From Patiria pectinifera (Eukaryota; Echinodermata; Asteroidea; Valvatida; Asterinidae): a stretch of DNA of 64,000 nt. The notes below the pieces were generated by a model. The model made no database searches. It had not been told where the DNA came from and was given only the letters and a program-made list of their open reading frames with translations. Both the position numbers and the translations under genes were made by a program. The first letter of the stretch is position 1, and each line of letters opens with the position of its first letter. The DNA lies in assembly GCA_029964075.1 (NCBI GenBank), contig CM057149.1, positions 24,566,197 through 24,630,196 of the forward strand, in the 5' to 3' direction. This document shows positions 11,229-22,821 of the stretch, one piece after another.

Positions 11229-11632
11229 AATCGAAAATGATTGCCAGATGTCGGTTCTTGGTATTCGGTGGGAAAGCGGACGCAAATTGGTAACTGCATC
11301 GTTACGGACGTAACATGCAGAGGCCACCGACCAATTTGACAAAAATAGGAAATGAATACCCGGTACAGGCTCAGACATTAATATGTAACATGACCAGTCG
11401 ACACGTTTAAGTTTTAGCCGAAATAATATGAGAGATATGCTGTAAACGACCGTTACATACGTTACATAGGTTTTGACTTAGGCCATGTATACACATTGAT
11501 AAAAGTCTGAAGTTTCTTTCAAGAAATTTAATGAAACAACTTTGTTTACAAACACTAGACATTTTAATAAAATCTCCTTTGATGCTTTGGAAATGTCATG
11601 TTTTTGTTGTTTGGAAATATCATGTTTTTGCA
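11229..11632 (+). repeat. GPCR 3' flank, first copy
   Basis: This flank begins right after the stop codon and matches 11936-12340 and the flank of copy 2 from 22821. Shared words include GAGGCCACCGACCAATTT, CGGTACAGGCTCAGA and AATAATATGAGAGATAT. It ends where a LINE fragment begins. Confidence 0.7.
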
Positions 11633-11932
11633 TGCGCCACACTGAATAGGTGCCATCTAGTCTCTGTTTGAGCTGCTCTTTCATAGACCATGCCTCGGCA
11701 TCGTAGAGCAGGATACTTTCGACAGAGGATCGGAAGAAAACAAGCTTGGTGGATTGAGATTTGTTGGATTTCCAGATAGAGTGGAGTTTGTTGCACACAT
11801 TCCAAGCTTGTGCCTTTCGTGTGACAAAGTCCTTTTTGCTGTCAGCTATGTAGGAACCCAGATATTTGAAGCTTGGCACCTCTTTGAGCTGAGTGCCATC
11901 TGTGGAGAGGACAGGAGCGTGGTTTGGTGCCT
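11633..11932 (-). pseudogene. LINE reverse transcriptase fragment
   Basis: The minus strand encodes FKYLGSYIADSKKDF, WNVCNKLHSIWKSNK and a VESILLYDAEAWS segment. These are about 90% identical to the equivalent part of the LINE at 5075-6778 by eye. The fragment is cut off at both ends and sits between two copies of the GPCR 3' flank. Confidence 0.8.
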
Positions 11933-11935
11933 CGA

Positions 11936-12400
11936 AAGCGATTGCCTGATGTCGGCTCTTAGTATTCGGTTGGAAAGCGAACGCAAATTGGTAACTGCAT
12001 CTTTACGGACGTAACACGCAGAGGCCACCGACCAATTTAAAAAAAGGAAATGAAAAACTACTTGCAGTGAAAGCAAATTCGGTACAGGCTCAGACCTTAA
12101 TGTGTAACAAAAACATGCAGTCGATAACTTAGTGTTAGCTGAAATAATATGAGAGATATACCGTAAACGACCGCTTATATATACGTTACCGTTACATAAG
12201 TTTACACTGTTATATTATAAGTTTCTTGCAATTATTTAATGAAATAAGTATGTTGTGGTAGATATATATGTAGCTTCACTCTACACAAACACTAATGACA
12301 TTTTACCAAAAAATAAGCGCCTTTGATTGTCAATATCATGACTTCGTTGTTATGGACATTACGTGTCTGAAATCAATTTTGCATGTGATAAAAGCACACT
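11936..12400 (+). repeat. GPCR 3' flank, second copy
   Basis: Starting at GAAAGCGATTGCC, this segment repeats the sequence that follows the stop codons of copies 1 and 2. It also contains the CTACTTGCAGTGAAAGC stretch that is missing from the first copy but present after copy 2. No receptor coding sequence precedes it. Confidence 0.7.
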
Positions 12401-14154
12401 GAATCGTGGTATTTTTAAGTTCTGTGAATTACTTTTATAAAAAGAACCATATTGTCTCTGCCTTGAAAAATTCAATCGCACATCTCTCGAATAAAATGTT
12501 TTGTTGTCATGTAATTCCACAATTGAGGTTGTGATGCTTGAAGTTGCGAAGACAAAATGTTCCACTTTCAGCCGTGTCCATCTTGCACAGAATTACCCAA
12601 AATATTAATTGTGTCGTTACGGCGTATTAGCCCATCATAGAAAACGGCCCTTTTAGACGGCATTTCCTTATTAAGGCTGGAGTCAATGAAACTGGTCGCC
12701 GTCAAAAGCGGTTTAAAACTGTGTTATATACGAGATCACTGTATTACATGTACTTTGTCACCATTTGCATTTATTAAAACAAATCGACACCTCTAGTTAG
12801 TATTCACTATAAGATTCTCAACGCTGCATATTACATGTCACTTCTAATTGTATCAGTCTCCTAAGAGAATAATATTGTAACATTCTATCAGGAGAGCAAT
12901 GTAATGTTCTAACAGCTGTTTGGGTCTAAGTTGGTTTGTGTGGTCACGTGCTGCCAAATTTTAGGAAACTGCTCTCTTCTGCACCCCATGTGTACACGTT
13001 TCTCTTGAAATGTTGTAAAATGAACTGTTTTCTAAAGTGGGCAAAATAACGTGCCACAGGTTTTTGGGTTGTCCGTCGGTTTCCCCTCGGCTGCCCGTTG
13101 GATTGACGTCACACGGCACGTGGCCTATATAATGTATATGTACTTATAAATATACCGTGCATGCTTACCTGTCTCCGAAGTACTTGGCCATGTCTTGCAT
13201 CCCTATACCATGAGTGCAGTAGCGTACATTATGACCATCCAAGTTACCGCGTTACCACATTTATTTTATCGTGGGAACACAGAAACGCACACCTGATAAC
13301 ACGGATTTCAAAGATTTTTTTTTAAATAAAAAATTCAATATTTCTTTATCACGGAACCGTATCTTTTAACCATAATGTTGTCTAAGATACGCAACATTCA
13401 ATTATAACGAATCTCTGGAATACGGAATTCAATGAAAACGTTTCACTGAAATGCAGGATTCAATGACAACTTATCGCAATTTTTTGAACATAAAAATGCA
13501 CTGTAAGTTTTTCCCATTGGGTTTCACCCTACCAAAGACTGAATCGAATGAACGGATCGGACGATTGGCTGAAAAGGTAACCTGTCAGTCCAGCCACCAT
13601 TCGACAACCATAGAACATAATTATTGTTCAAGTATTCTAATTCAAACTTATATTGATACATAATTTAATTCAAAATACCTGTGACAGTTGTGACTCCTTA
13701 AAAATCTCACTTTGTAGAAATTGAAATGCGAACTCTTAGCTAATTATAATAGGAGTTAATTATTTTAGAGCAAATACAACATATCTAATCTGTTTCAATT
13801 GCATGCTATGTTGTATTAATACCAAGCATTAGTGTTTATTATGAGAAAAATGTAATGCAACTTTATTGTAAAGCATACTCGTTATAAGTGTCAGATAGTT
13901 AGATCACATATATAAAACATCTATAAACTAATATGCGAGCCCGGCCCCCCGTGTCTATGTCTCTCCGTCCGGCTATGTGTATTTGTACTTCTCACACTAG
14001 TACGAATATTTTCGTGAGTCAAAGCTCGTTTTAGGGTTATTCCCGAGGGTTTCCAATGAATTAGTGTGCAGTAAATTATCGACTGCGAGTCTCTACTCCC
14101 TCCCCCCTCTCACTCTCACACCAAGATAACTGGCACTTATCATAATGTCAAGAG

Positions 14155-14225
14155 TTAGAACATGTGTTACTAAACAGGGGCCGGTATTTGGGTTTCGTTT
14201 CTCTTTTTTTACTCAGCCTGTATAG
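14155..14225. repeat. End of a foldback element
   Basis: GGTATTTGGGTTTCG followed by TTTTTTTACTCAGCCTGTA matches the right end of the foldback family at 352-872 and 33266-33700. No left end was found here. Confidence 0.45.
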
Positions 14226-14229
14226 GAAG

Positions 14230-14590
14230 GTTATTAGTAGGTTCAGAACGCTCACCAATTAACGCCTTTGAAAACAGGTACAACAGACGCCCTTTTCCAA
14301 GATGAAGAACCTTTTTCAAGATGAAGACCACATATCAAATAGCTGGACAAAACTGCAAAAAGTTGAGGGGGACACATTTTCAATACGATTACAGGCATTC
14401 CTTTTGGGCCAGTAGCTTTGGAGGCATCCAAGGGATATATGAATAATTTTGGCAACCATCTTCTGAGCCTGGTCGGGGAGACCTGGTTAGTAGTGCGAAA
14501 AGGAAAGGCAGGGATGGGATGTCCACCATTAAATGTCGAGTTGGACAACACAAAGTTATTTACAAAAAGGTTTGCCATGTCCAATGGAGC
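14230..14590 (-). pseudogene. LINE reverse transcriptase fragment (second type)
   Basis: The minus strand encodes an RT N-terminal region with LDASKATGPKGMPVIVLK and SSWKRASVVPVFK, the pattern seen in jockey/CR1-like LINE polymerases. A related fragment is at 33715-34293, also next to a foldback element end. It is truncated and frameshifted. Confidence 0.7.
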
Positions 14591-14639
14591 AGTAATGACT
14601 TCCGGTCCGTGGAGGAGAGGAGGAATGGAAGACTTGTTA

Positions 14640-14860
14640 ATGTTAATAATAATGATAATAACAGCGGACTCTTATATAGCGCACGTATCTACCAATAATT
14701 AGGCACTCAAGGCGCTGGAAAAAAAGTATATTATTAAAGATGGTTAAATGGAGTAGCGATAAGTGTTACTGGGTTCTTTAACGTGCATTACACAACACAC
14801 AATATGACATTGGACATACGGCTTTACGTCCCACCCGAAGGACGAAGCAATAAAAACTAA
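14640..14860. repeat. Dispersed AATAAT / TATATAGCGC repeat
   Basis: An AATAATAATGATAATAA tract is followed by CTTATATAGCGCACG and CAAGGCGCTGGAAAAAAAGTAT. A related block begins at about 25610 (CGGCATTTAAG, AAAGCGCTTGC, AAAAAAGTATTATTATT). It is probably a shared dispersed element of marine invertebrate type. Confidence 0.45.
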
Positions 14861-15358
14861 AACTCTACAGCTGAACTTAGGGAAACTAAAACCATTTCTT
14901 TAAGTGTTGAAATGCTCAAAGTTAAATCGCTTATGAGTCAACTGTTGAATTAAACCAGATGAATTATAAAACTCTGAAAAGTTTGTTTTCTTATTTTCTT
15001 TATATTTGACAGAGCTATAGAGGTGAGTCATGAAACACAATAACGGACTGGCATAATTCGGTCACTAGTGCACGTCTATGCCACCTCGGGCCTGTGAGTG
15101 CAGAAGAGGGTCCTATTTTTCGGCCTCGGGAAATAGTACCCTCTTCTGGTCACTCTCAGTCCCTCGGGCGCATAGACGTGCACTAGTGACCTCATTGCCA
15201 GTCTATATTAGTATGGGCAACACGATTGAAAGCCAAGCGAGTGCAGCGGCAGTCCCTTCGACAGTCATTTCTAAGTAAGTTGCTTGAGTTGGGTTATTAT
15301 TTCGTGGAAATATAGTGCTTGTTTTCTTCGTCATTTTCCGACTAACTGTCGAAATGTA

Positions 15359-15614
15359 ACATGGGCGTCGCCAGGATTTTTTCTAGAGGGGGGCAAAAAA
15401 AAAATTTGCCAAAAAATGCTTGTATTTCTCAACACATTCTCGATTTATCAGTTTTAGAGGGGGGCAGGGACACTCCCCCCCCCCCCACTCATTAAATTTA
15501 CACCACTTTGTCTTCGCGCCTCTTTTTCTTTTTTTCTTTTTTTCTTCCTTTTTTTTTTTTTTTTTTTTGCTTTTCGGAGGGGGCAAGTGCCCCTTGCCCC
15601 TCGCGACGCCCATG
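15359..15614. mobile_element. hAT-like MITE with G/C and A/T homopolymers
   Basis: Ends ATGGGCGTCGCCAGG and CTCGCGACGCCCAT are inverted relative to each other. The flanks GAAATGTA and GAAATGTT are an 8-base duplication with one mismatch. Inside are long C, T and A runs on both strands. No protein is encoded. Confidence 0.6.
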
Positions 15615-15900
15615 GAAATGTTGTCATGTGGTTACGTTTTCATTCATCGCTTAGAATGCTGAGACCAAATTCAGAAAGAAACGACACGAGTGTGGACAAA
15701 TGTCGTAGAATCTTTATTTCCCTTTTCCCCAACCCGCCCCAAGAAAGAGAGAAACATTTTCAAAACATCATGTTTCATCATGTAGTTCTAAATTTAATTT
15801 TTCATCGATTGAAAATATCTCGATATGGGATTCGCTCATACATGATTATATCGACAACTGTTCCAAATGGGCGCCCCACCCGGCCCTTAAACAAAATCAA

Positions 15901-15926
15901 GTCGAGTCGAGTCGAGTCGAGTCGAG
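15901..15926. repeat. (GTCGA)n microsatellite
   Basis: Five tandem GTCGA units. It adjoins the degraded left part of the TTAA element that follows. Confidence 0.9.
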
Positions 15927-15944
15927 CGGAATCCGCCCCCCCCC

Positions 15945-16337
15945 TCAACATTTTCTGCGATAGCCTCTAAGAATTTTTTTTTTCGCAACCCGAGCTGTTA
16001 TGACTTTTTAGCCTCGAGCTTTGCGCATCTTTTGATACCAAAAACATAAAAATCGGACCACGGGTTGCCGCGTAGCGAAAAATTTCAACTGAATTTCACA
16101 TACGTCATGTACACAGAGCAGAATTGCCATTCGTACATAATGAATAATTAATTAGCCATAATTCCAAAACCTATCAATCTATAGTCATGAAATGTCTTGG
16201 GTATGTTTAGGAAGAGTTGCTCTATGCATGTACTGAGTTTCAAAATTGTTCGTCACTCGATGGCCGAGATCTTGGGGGCCGCCTCCCCCCCTCCCGGCTG
16301 AGAGATGGTCAAAATAACCTGGCCCCTTTAGGGTTAA
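15945..16337. mobile_element. TTAA-ended MITE, left end missing
   Basis: The sequence is closely related to the complete element at 38409-38782 (CGCAACCCGAGCTGTT, GACTTTTTAGCCTCGAGC, CCGGCTGAGAGAT). It keeps the right end GGCCCCTTTAGGG-TTAA, while the left terminal repeat has been lost at the GTCGA microsatellite. Confidence 0.65.
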
Positions 16338-16339
16338 GG

Positions 16340-19300
16340 CAGAATTTTGTAAATTCGTCAGGCAGAATAAACAAGTTCCAAGATTACAGACGACTGTAAA
16401 AGGTAGGCAATAGACTAAAAAAAAATCGGGTATATTTTTTGTGTATAAAATTAAACTAGAGTTCAAGATTCAACTAATACCGCTCCAGAAATACTCGGGA
16501 AATTAAATACATGTTATATCCAAAGGGCTTAGGGAAGATGCAGGAACTTCCAAGACTTCAAGAGGACTAATGAAAACCCATTCTACAAAAAATCTAGGTA
16601 AATTTAAGTTATTAAAAGTAGCAAATTTTCAATAGAGATTCATGAAAAAAGTGAAGTTTCAAAATGTTGAAGAAAGTCGACATCTGGAAGAATCAACAAC
16701 TTTCAAGATTGCAAATGACTCAACAAGAAACTGGAAATTTGTAGAATGCACGAGGACTGAAGAAGAAACTTTATGGACCCGGAATTTTGAAGATTATGCA
16801 TATTGATAGGATGTTAACTAACATTTCATGATATCAAGTTTTTCAAGGTTTCAAGATTTCAAGATTACAAGATTCCAGATAGCTCCTGCAAATTCATCAG
16901 GTTTCAAGATATTAAAAGGACTCGGGAAGATAGGAATTTCCAAGGATTTCACGATTGCAATATTCAAAACAGCTTCAGGAAAACCCATGACATCAAGACA
17001 TCAAAAGGACTTGGCAGGGCAGAGGAAGTTTCAAGACTTCAGGAGGCCTTATGAAAAATGCAACAGGCTTTAAAACAAGGTAGATTTTAGCATAGAAAAA
17101 TAAGGAATCGTTCAAGAGAGATTGAGAAAAACTCATGAAATTTCAAATAAGGCTAAATAAAATGTGTTTTTGAAAAGCCTCAAAGCCTTGAAAAAAATAT
17201 GGGTTCGGTAGGTTGATAAAAAATTTGGCCAGAATTTTTTAATTTTTTTTTTTTTTGGCGGGGGGATACATTTTCAACACTTACTGCCAACCTTTTTAAT
17301 TTTGAATTTAAAATAAAACATTAACAATAAAAGGTTAGTATTTTTAGTGCGATACCTTTTCTACAACTTTTCTTCAGACTTGATTAAATTTAAAAGGAAT
17401 TTTAGAGGACCTGAATTTAATTTAAGAAACAAACTTAAGCCATACAAGTTACACATAAAACATGTGAAAGAAGTCATGATTAAAATTGAAGTTGAAACAC
17501 AAGACCATAGACCCTAGGCCCTAGTTTTTGTTTTACTTTATTCCCCCCCCCCCAAAAAAAAACACCCAAATTACTTTCAAATAGGCCTAACACCAAGTAA
17601 AATGTGTTTCGTAAGGTCTCAATCCGTAAAGTGTACATTTAGGTTCGGTAGGTTGATTAAAAGTTTGCCAGAAAAAAAGGGTTAGGCCGATGCCCCAATG
17701 TTTTTTTTTGGGGGGGGGCGGGTATACATTTTGAAATAATATTGTTTTTTTTTTTTAAATAGAGATTATACAAAGAAAATAGATAGATGGCTAACATAAC
17801 GTAATATTTCTTTAGGGTTTTCAAGAAATCAAGGTCTGTAAGCCTATAATATTTATTTTCTTGGTCGAGGTCTGTTTACATGTATATCCTGCTGAACTAA
17901 TGGAATAGCTTTTTTATCAGAATTTTGCATTATACATGTAATAAAGATAAGTGTTGGTCCCACAGTTCACTGTGCACATAAATTTAATGCAGCTGCAGGG
18001 GGCTAACTAGGGATGCTCCGATTTTTATAAGGGGGCACCGAAAATAAGTGATGTACAGTCGATTCTTGTTAAAACACTCTAATTTTTGGTTATAGCAGAC
18101 ATTAAGCTTTCAAATCGGGGGAGGGGTTACCAAATAGAAAATATAAAATTAGAAAAAAAAATGAATTCAAACGTAATGAAATCCAGACTTTATTTGTAAA
18201 ACTATCCTCAGATTAGAAAAGAAAAAGAATTTGGGTACAAAACAGTGACTCGAACCTACCCCTCGTACTATGGGTCTTGTTAAGAGGGGTAAAAATCCAG
18301 AAAAAAAATATATCTACGTACGTATCATTAAAGTATTGTAGAGGGTGTTCAACAACCCCCCCCCCCCCCAATAAAAATGACCTTGGCGACGCTTCTACTC
18401 ATTTGCATGCAGTGCAGGCCCCGCATTATTTCAAAAGGCATTAAAAATCAAGGGAAAATAGTCGCAATTCTGTTGGAATCACAAATTCAACCAAAGCTTA
18501 TTTGGTTATATTTTAATTTTTGGTCCAATTTTGGAGATTCACTGACTTGTGAAGTTGTGGATGATCATGCATGGGGACGTCCGGAGGTCCAGCGCCATTC
18601 TGAACAAGCTGAAAATTATCCTTCTTTTCCATTGAAAAATAGAGCAGTTGTAAGGTTTATTCTCATCGAAATTTCATAGAATTACAAGCTTTAAGTCGGA
18701 TGCACTGTATTCCTTCCTCCATGGTAGTAAATCCTCTATTTCACGGGCAACAAAATCTATAGTAAACGAGAACTTGTGAAGTTGTAAGCATCACGATTTG
18801 ACTCCACGCACGTGGATCGCGTTGCCTCCTAGCCACGCAGTAAACCACGCTAAATATGTGTGTTTTCAATAGAGGGCGCAAGCGATCCGAAATAGATTCA
18901 ACCGATCCGGAACTAGGCAAACGTACGTACGCCGAAGCTTTTCTCGCCAGCGTATCCAAAGCAGTCTCTTATATTTGTTCAGATGTACATGATAGATTTC
19001 CTCACATCCTAAGGTAAGCTGTTTGACATAATTTTGTTCAAATTGTCAAACAAGCTGAGACGTACGCTGCGTGAATTCAAAGAGCGATCCGGAACTAGGA
19101 AAACGACTGTACAGTTTTATCTCTTTTCCAACGACGCATACGCTTTATGTGCATACTGTGGAGATCACCAGTGAGGACACTGTTGTGCCAGTCTGTTATG
19201 GCATACAATAAAATGGCAACCGGTGGTTCTCGCTTTGCGATTTTAACCGAAGAGGTACTGGTGATTTTTTTTTTACACAATCCTTTGTTCTCTGTGAATG

Positions 19301-19690
19301 TTAAAGTTGTTAAATGACACATTAACTTCCTATTCTGTTTGTCTCCTTAAAATAAAATAAAATTATGTTTCACTTTATCCAAATACTGCACGATCAACAA
19401 CATGGTGGAACGGACCAATGAAATACCGCAGCTACCTGATGAAAATTTATGAACTAAAGTAAAACAAATACAACATGTTATGCGGGGCAAATATTGAAAA
19501 CAAATGATCCCTCGGTGTTGGATGACTGGGACCATCTCCCTCGGCTTCGCCTCCTAATCATCCAATACCCTCGGGGTCACTATTTCCCCCAAACCATGAT
19601 GTATTATAACAGCCTTTTAATCACAGCAACTCGATCTGTACCCTGAGAGGCGTATTTATATTTCTTAGACCGTCTGTAATTCAACATGGT
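16340..19690. other. Repeat-rich, no recognised gene
   Basis: 16480-17060 is rich in the word TTTCAAGA. Two diverged direct copies of AAAATGTGTTT followed by GGTTCGGTAGGTTGAT occur near 17160-17290 and 17595-17735, each followed by a T-run and G-run. 18100-19690 shows only short unrelated open frames. Confidence 0.45.
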
Positions 19691-20055
19691 GTTTTATTCC
19701 TATTTATTGCATTACTTGATCCTCTTGACTGAGTGAGCCAAGCCTCCTCGCCTCGGGATCGTTCATAATAAGCTTGCATTGCAGCAGAGTTTCAGACAAC
19801 CAAACTTTGATTTTAACTTAACATAAAATGAAAAAAAGTTGGTCCTGCTAGAACGAACTGCATCCTGGTCGTTTGACCTCTTTCATCTTGTTTGAATCGT
19901 CTTTATCCCCAAGTGCCAGCGCGACGCCGCCGCCACCAGTCTCCTGATGGGTATATCATTGTCGTTTCCCCCATTTGTTGGGCCCTCTGGTCTCCGTAAA
20001 GTTGCCGGTTTCGCCTGGATGGTGTGGTTAAATGGCTTACTATATCATATCAAAA

Positions 20056-20262
20056 AGTCCCGGGTCGAATTGACACGGAATCCGGGTCCTATGAGGCCTG
20101 ACTCTTTATCGGGTCAAAAATTACACTCCTCCTGGTCAAAATAACACTTCTCCGGTTCAAGATGACCCGGTAAGTGAGCCAAAAGTTGCAACTTTGACCC
20201 ATTTGTGACCAGGAAAGGGGTCAGGCATCATCCCGGGTCAAGTCTGACCCGGGACTTTTTTT
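20056..20262. mobile_element. MITE with GACCCGG termini
   Basis: Terminal inverted repeats AAAAAGTCCCGGGTC and GACCCGGGACTTTTT bound about 207 bases. The interior repeats short GGTCAAAAT-like words. A related, more worn copy is at 27132-27345 at the equivalent position in unit 3, so the insertion predates that duplication. A relative is at 61195-61440. Confidence 0.7.
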
Positions 20263-21451
20263 CGAGTCTACCCTTTGATTAAACAAGGTGGTGAATGTCC
20301 TTAAGTTAACTGAAACCTGAATATTACAACGGTCGATTCCTTTTGCTTTAGGCCTTTGGTCTTTTTGTGCGTTGACTGCAACGCCTCCCCGGCCACCCCA
20401 CCGTTTTTAGGTGGAAACAGCGCGTCCTTACTGCTTCCCTTCATCGTGAACACGTCACTTTCAGATTTTGTTAATGGCAATGCCAAACTCAACTTGTATC
20501 TGGTGTAGTAAACTCGGCAAATGGGCTTATAAACCGAAATAAAGTTGTAGAACGTTTATATTTTCAAATTTAAAAAGAAATTCCTATTCGGTACAGCATA
20601 AACGGATATAAGCTATGAGATTCATTGAAACTGAAAGTACAGAGGTAAACGACCAGGCTTCTCCGTGACTTTCCCCCCCCCCCAAAAAAAAAAACCCTAA
20701 ACAAATCACGGCACTCCTTGCACGTCATTAACGACTAATGGGCATTAGAAAAAATAATGCGATGAAACTTAAGCTACAGTTTTGTGCGTTTTTGAAAAGA
20801 ATCCATCCTTTTTGTTTTTAATTAATCCTCAGCGGGCAACCCGTATCACACATTACAGTCAGTTTGGTAATTACGACATAGTAATTTGACAAAATGATCA
20901 ATAATAACCTTCCGTACTTTCCCTTTTGAAAATAGCGAAATAGCATTGTATGAGCATTTAATCCGATTGTTTTCGTAAATTCCAACCAATCCCCATTAGT
21001 ATGTTTTTTATGTATACCTTTTCAATTACCAACGTCCGTAAATAATGTGCAAGTTGAACATAAATTCATCGACACGGAAAGGTACTTGGTTGACATGACA
21101 ACATTTCATCTGAATAAGTGGCCGAATCTTTGGCGGGTCGGCGGAGCACGCAGGTTAAGCAAGCCTATACCTCCCCATTCCCTTGTAAATCCGCTCAGAA
21201 TTCGAGGAAGCCAGAAATAAACACCATGTACGTGCGAGTAGTTACTTTTGTGGCAGCATACTGCTTGACGCCATTTGAACGAAGTTGGTCTTTTATTGTA
21301 TCAATCATTAGTCCGTTATATGAAACTGACGAGCATAAAAGAGTTAAGAACATATTAAGTGGTTGCTAATCCCTGCAATACATGATAAATTAATGCATTC
21401 AACATCACAGGTCGGACTAATGGTCTCTGTTTTACAGTGATATTTTTTTTT

Positions 21452-21545
21452 ACGTCACGTGAAATCCAGAGCTTATTTTAAAAGGGATACCGGTATTGTT
21501 ACAAAACGTATTTAAGGACGAAAATTGTTTGCCTTGCCCGCCGAT
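21452..21545 (+). promoter_or_regulatory. Putative core promoter of GPCR copy 2
   Basis: ACGTCACGTG (21452-21461), TATTTAAGG (21509-21517) and GCCCGCCGATTTGA follow each other as in the other copies. The TATA-like box is about 175 bases before the ATG, which leaves a 5' leader of about 145 bases. Confidence 0.55.
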
Positions 21546-21690
21546 TTGACGAAGCTATAGTACATGTCGAGGAACCAATACTGAATATTAGTAAATATCC
21601 CATTGCAACTTGCAAAACTTTAGTACAAGTGCAACTGTATAAGACACAAGCTAGAGTTGGTTTCTCATCAGTATCAATTGTGAGATCACC

Positions 21691-22821
21691 ATGGAAGATC
21701 ACTCTGAAGCAATCCCCACTTTGCCTGAGAGTGTTCTACCAACTGCAGTATCTACCGCTGCTGGTGGGAACATGTTCACGCTTGTTGTCTATGTGATAGT
21801 GTTTCTTATCGGCGTACCAGGTAACTGCTTGATTCTCCGAGTCTACTGGACGAAGACTCATAAGACCAGCACCCATGTCTTCATCATGGCCTTAGCCTGG
21901 GCTGATCTGGCCGTTTGCATTCAAAGATGGCCACGCGTTGTACAAGACGCTTTTCTTTTGGCAAGGGGATATGAGACACCACGCGTCATATTAATCGCCT
22001 GGGCATTTACGGCGTGGTTTATGGGAGTATCCATTCTGATGACCGCGGTCATTGCAGCCGACCGCTACGACTGCGTGTGCCGAGCACACAACCGATTTTT
22101 CACCAAGAAACGGGCACATGTAGCAGTCACAATAACATTTGTGTTTTCGTTTGTCATCCACATACCAGTCTTTTATTTAACGATGTCCACCGACCCTTCG
22201 AATGTATCCATGAGAGTGGTTGTACTCGTGCTCCAATTGGTGCTTTTTGTGACCGCACTTGTGATGATCGCCGTATGCTATCAACTAGTTTACATGGCCA
22301 TCCGGAAGCACGTCAAAGTAGGTGTTCACTCTCAAGCTGGTCAGGGTGGTGAGAGGCTTGGCAGTGACGTTTCAGGCATGGCTCGTCCCGGCGTGTCCAC
22401 TTTCGTTGAAATGGACTTCAAAACTTCACCACTGAAAATGAAGGGAATGTCTACCATAAAAACAACGGATGCTTGCTCGTCATCTCGGGCAATTCCAGGT
22501 TCATCATCAGATAGACAGGGGAAAGGAGAACAATCTCGAAAGGTCCAAGCGGTTAACCTTCAGCGTAAGACAACGAGGATGCTCCTCATTACCAGCGTAG
22601 TGTTCCTACTAACCTGGCTGCCGTATTGGGTATCCGTTGCGGTAGAGTATGCCTTGCTTGGCGGAGCACCAATCAACCTGACTTTTCTACGCATGCTGAG
22701 GTACTTTTCATTTGCCAGTACGTTCGTCAACAACGCTGTGAACCCGTTAATCTACGGAATCGCAAATAGACGTTTTAGACAAGACTGCAAGGAGGTACTT
22801 AAGAAACTCAGGTTGTGTTAA
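21691..22821 (+). CDS. GPCR copy 2, orphan rhodopsin-type receptor
   Basis: Single-exon gene, 376 residues; a seven-pass plasma-membrane receptor expected to signal through G proteins. The ATG sits in GATCACCATGG, conserved with copies 3 and 4. TM1 (about 27-51) has GN at 44-45, TM2 has Asp72 (D2.50), TM3 ends in DRY 124-126 (DRYDCVCR), TM6 has TWLP 308-311 and TM7 has NPLIY 351-355. A basic helix-8 stretch ends in a free Cys376. The third intracellular loop (about 208-292) is Ser/Thr rich and variable. By ungapped counting from DRY, position 3.25 is Ile and the short second extracellular loop has no Cys, so the usual disulfide is missing. One sequon, N171-V-S, is in that loop. The N-terminus has none. 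Tandem intronless copies resemble chemoreceptor-like expansions of echinoderms; the ligand is unknown. Confidence 0.9.
   Translation: MEDHSEAIPTLPESVLPTAVSTAAGGNMFTLVVYVIVFLIGVPGNCLILRVYWTKTHKTSTHVFIMALAWADLAVCIQRWPRVVQDAFLLARGYETPRVILIAWAFTAWFMGVSILMTAVIAADRYDCVCRAHNRFFTKKRAHVAVTITFVFSFVIHIPVFYLTMSTDPSNVSMRVVVLVLQLVLFVTALVMIAVCYQLVYMAIRKHVKVGVHSQAGQGGERLGSDVSGMARPGVSTFVEMDFKTSPLKMKGMSTIKTTDACSSSRAIPGSSSDRQGKGEQSRKVQAVNLQRKTTRMLLITSVVFLLTWLPYWVSVAVEYALLGGAPINLTFLRMLRYFSFASTFVNNAVNPLIYGIANRRFRQDCKEVLKKLRLC

Larger units (their letters stand above)
7436..13950 (+). repeat. Segmental duplication unit 1 (GPCR copy 1)
   Basis: Non-coding sequence from about 7436 upstream of the receptor, and again downstream to about 13950, matches unit 2 (about 20450-25600) and in part unit 3 (from about 27560). 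Examples are TTGAAAAGAATCCATCC at about 7831, 20792 and 28019, and CAATCCCCAT before AGTATG at about 7950 and 20990. Boundaries are approximate and the unit is interrupted by later insertions at 8714-9049, 9433-10080 and 11633-11932. Confidence 0.7.

Noticed and set aside
14252-14584. 110-codon minus-strand frame as a host gene
   Set aside because: Its LDASKATGP and SWKRASVVPVFK motifs identify a LINE polymerase fragment.
15383-15662. Lys-rich and Phe-rich open frames
   Set aside because: They translate homopolymer tracts of a MITE.
22014-22352. Second frame inside GPCR copy 2
   Set aside because: It is the +2 shadow of the receptor; the same shadow is seen in copy 3.
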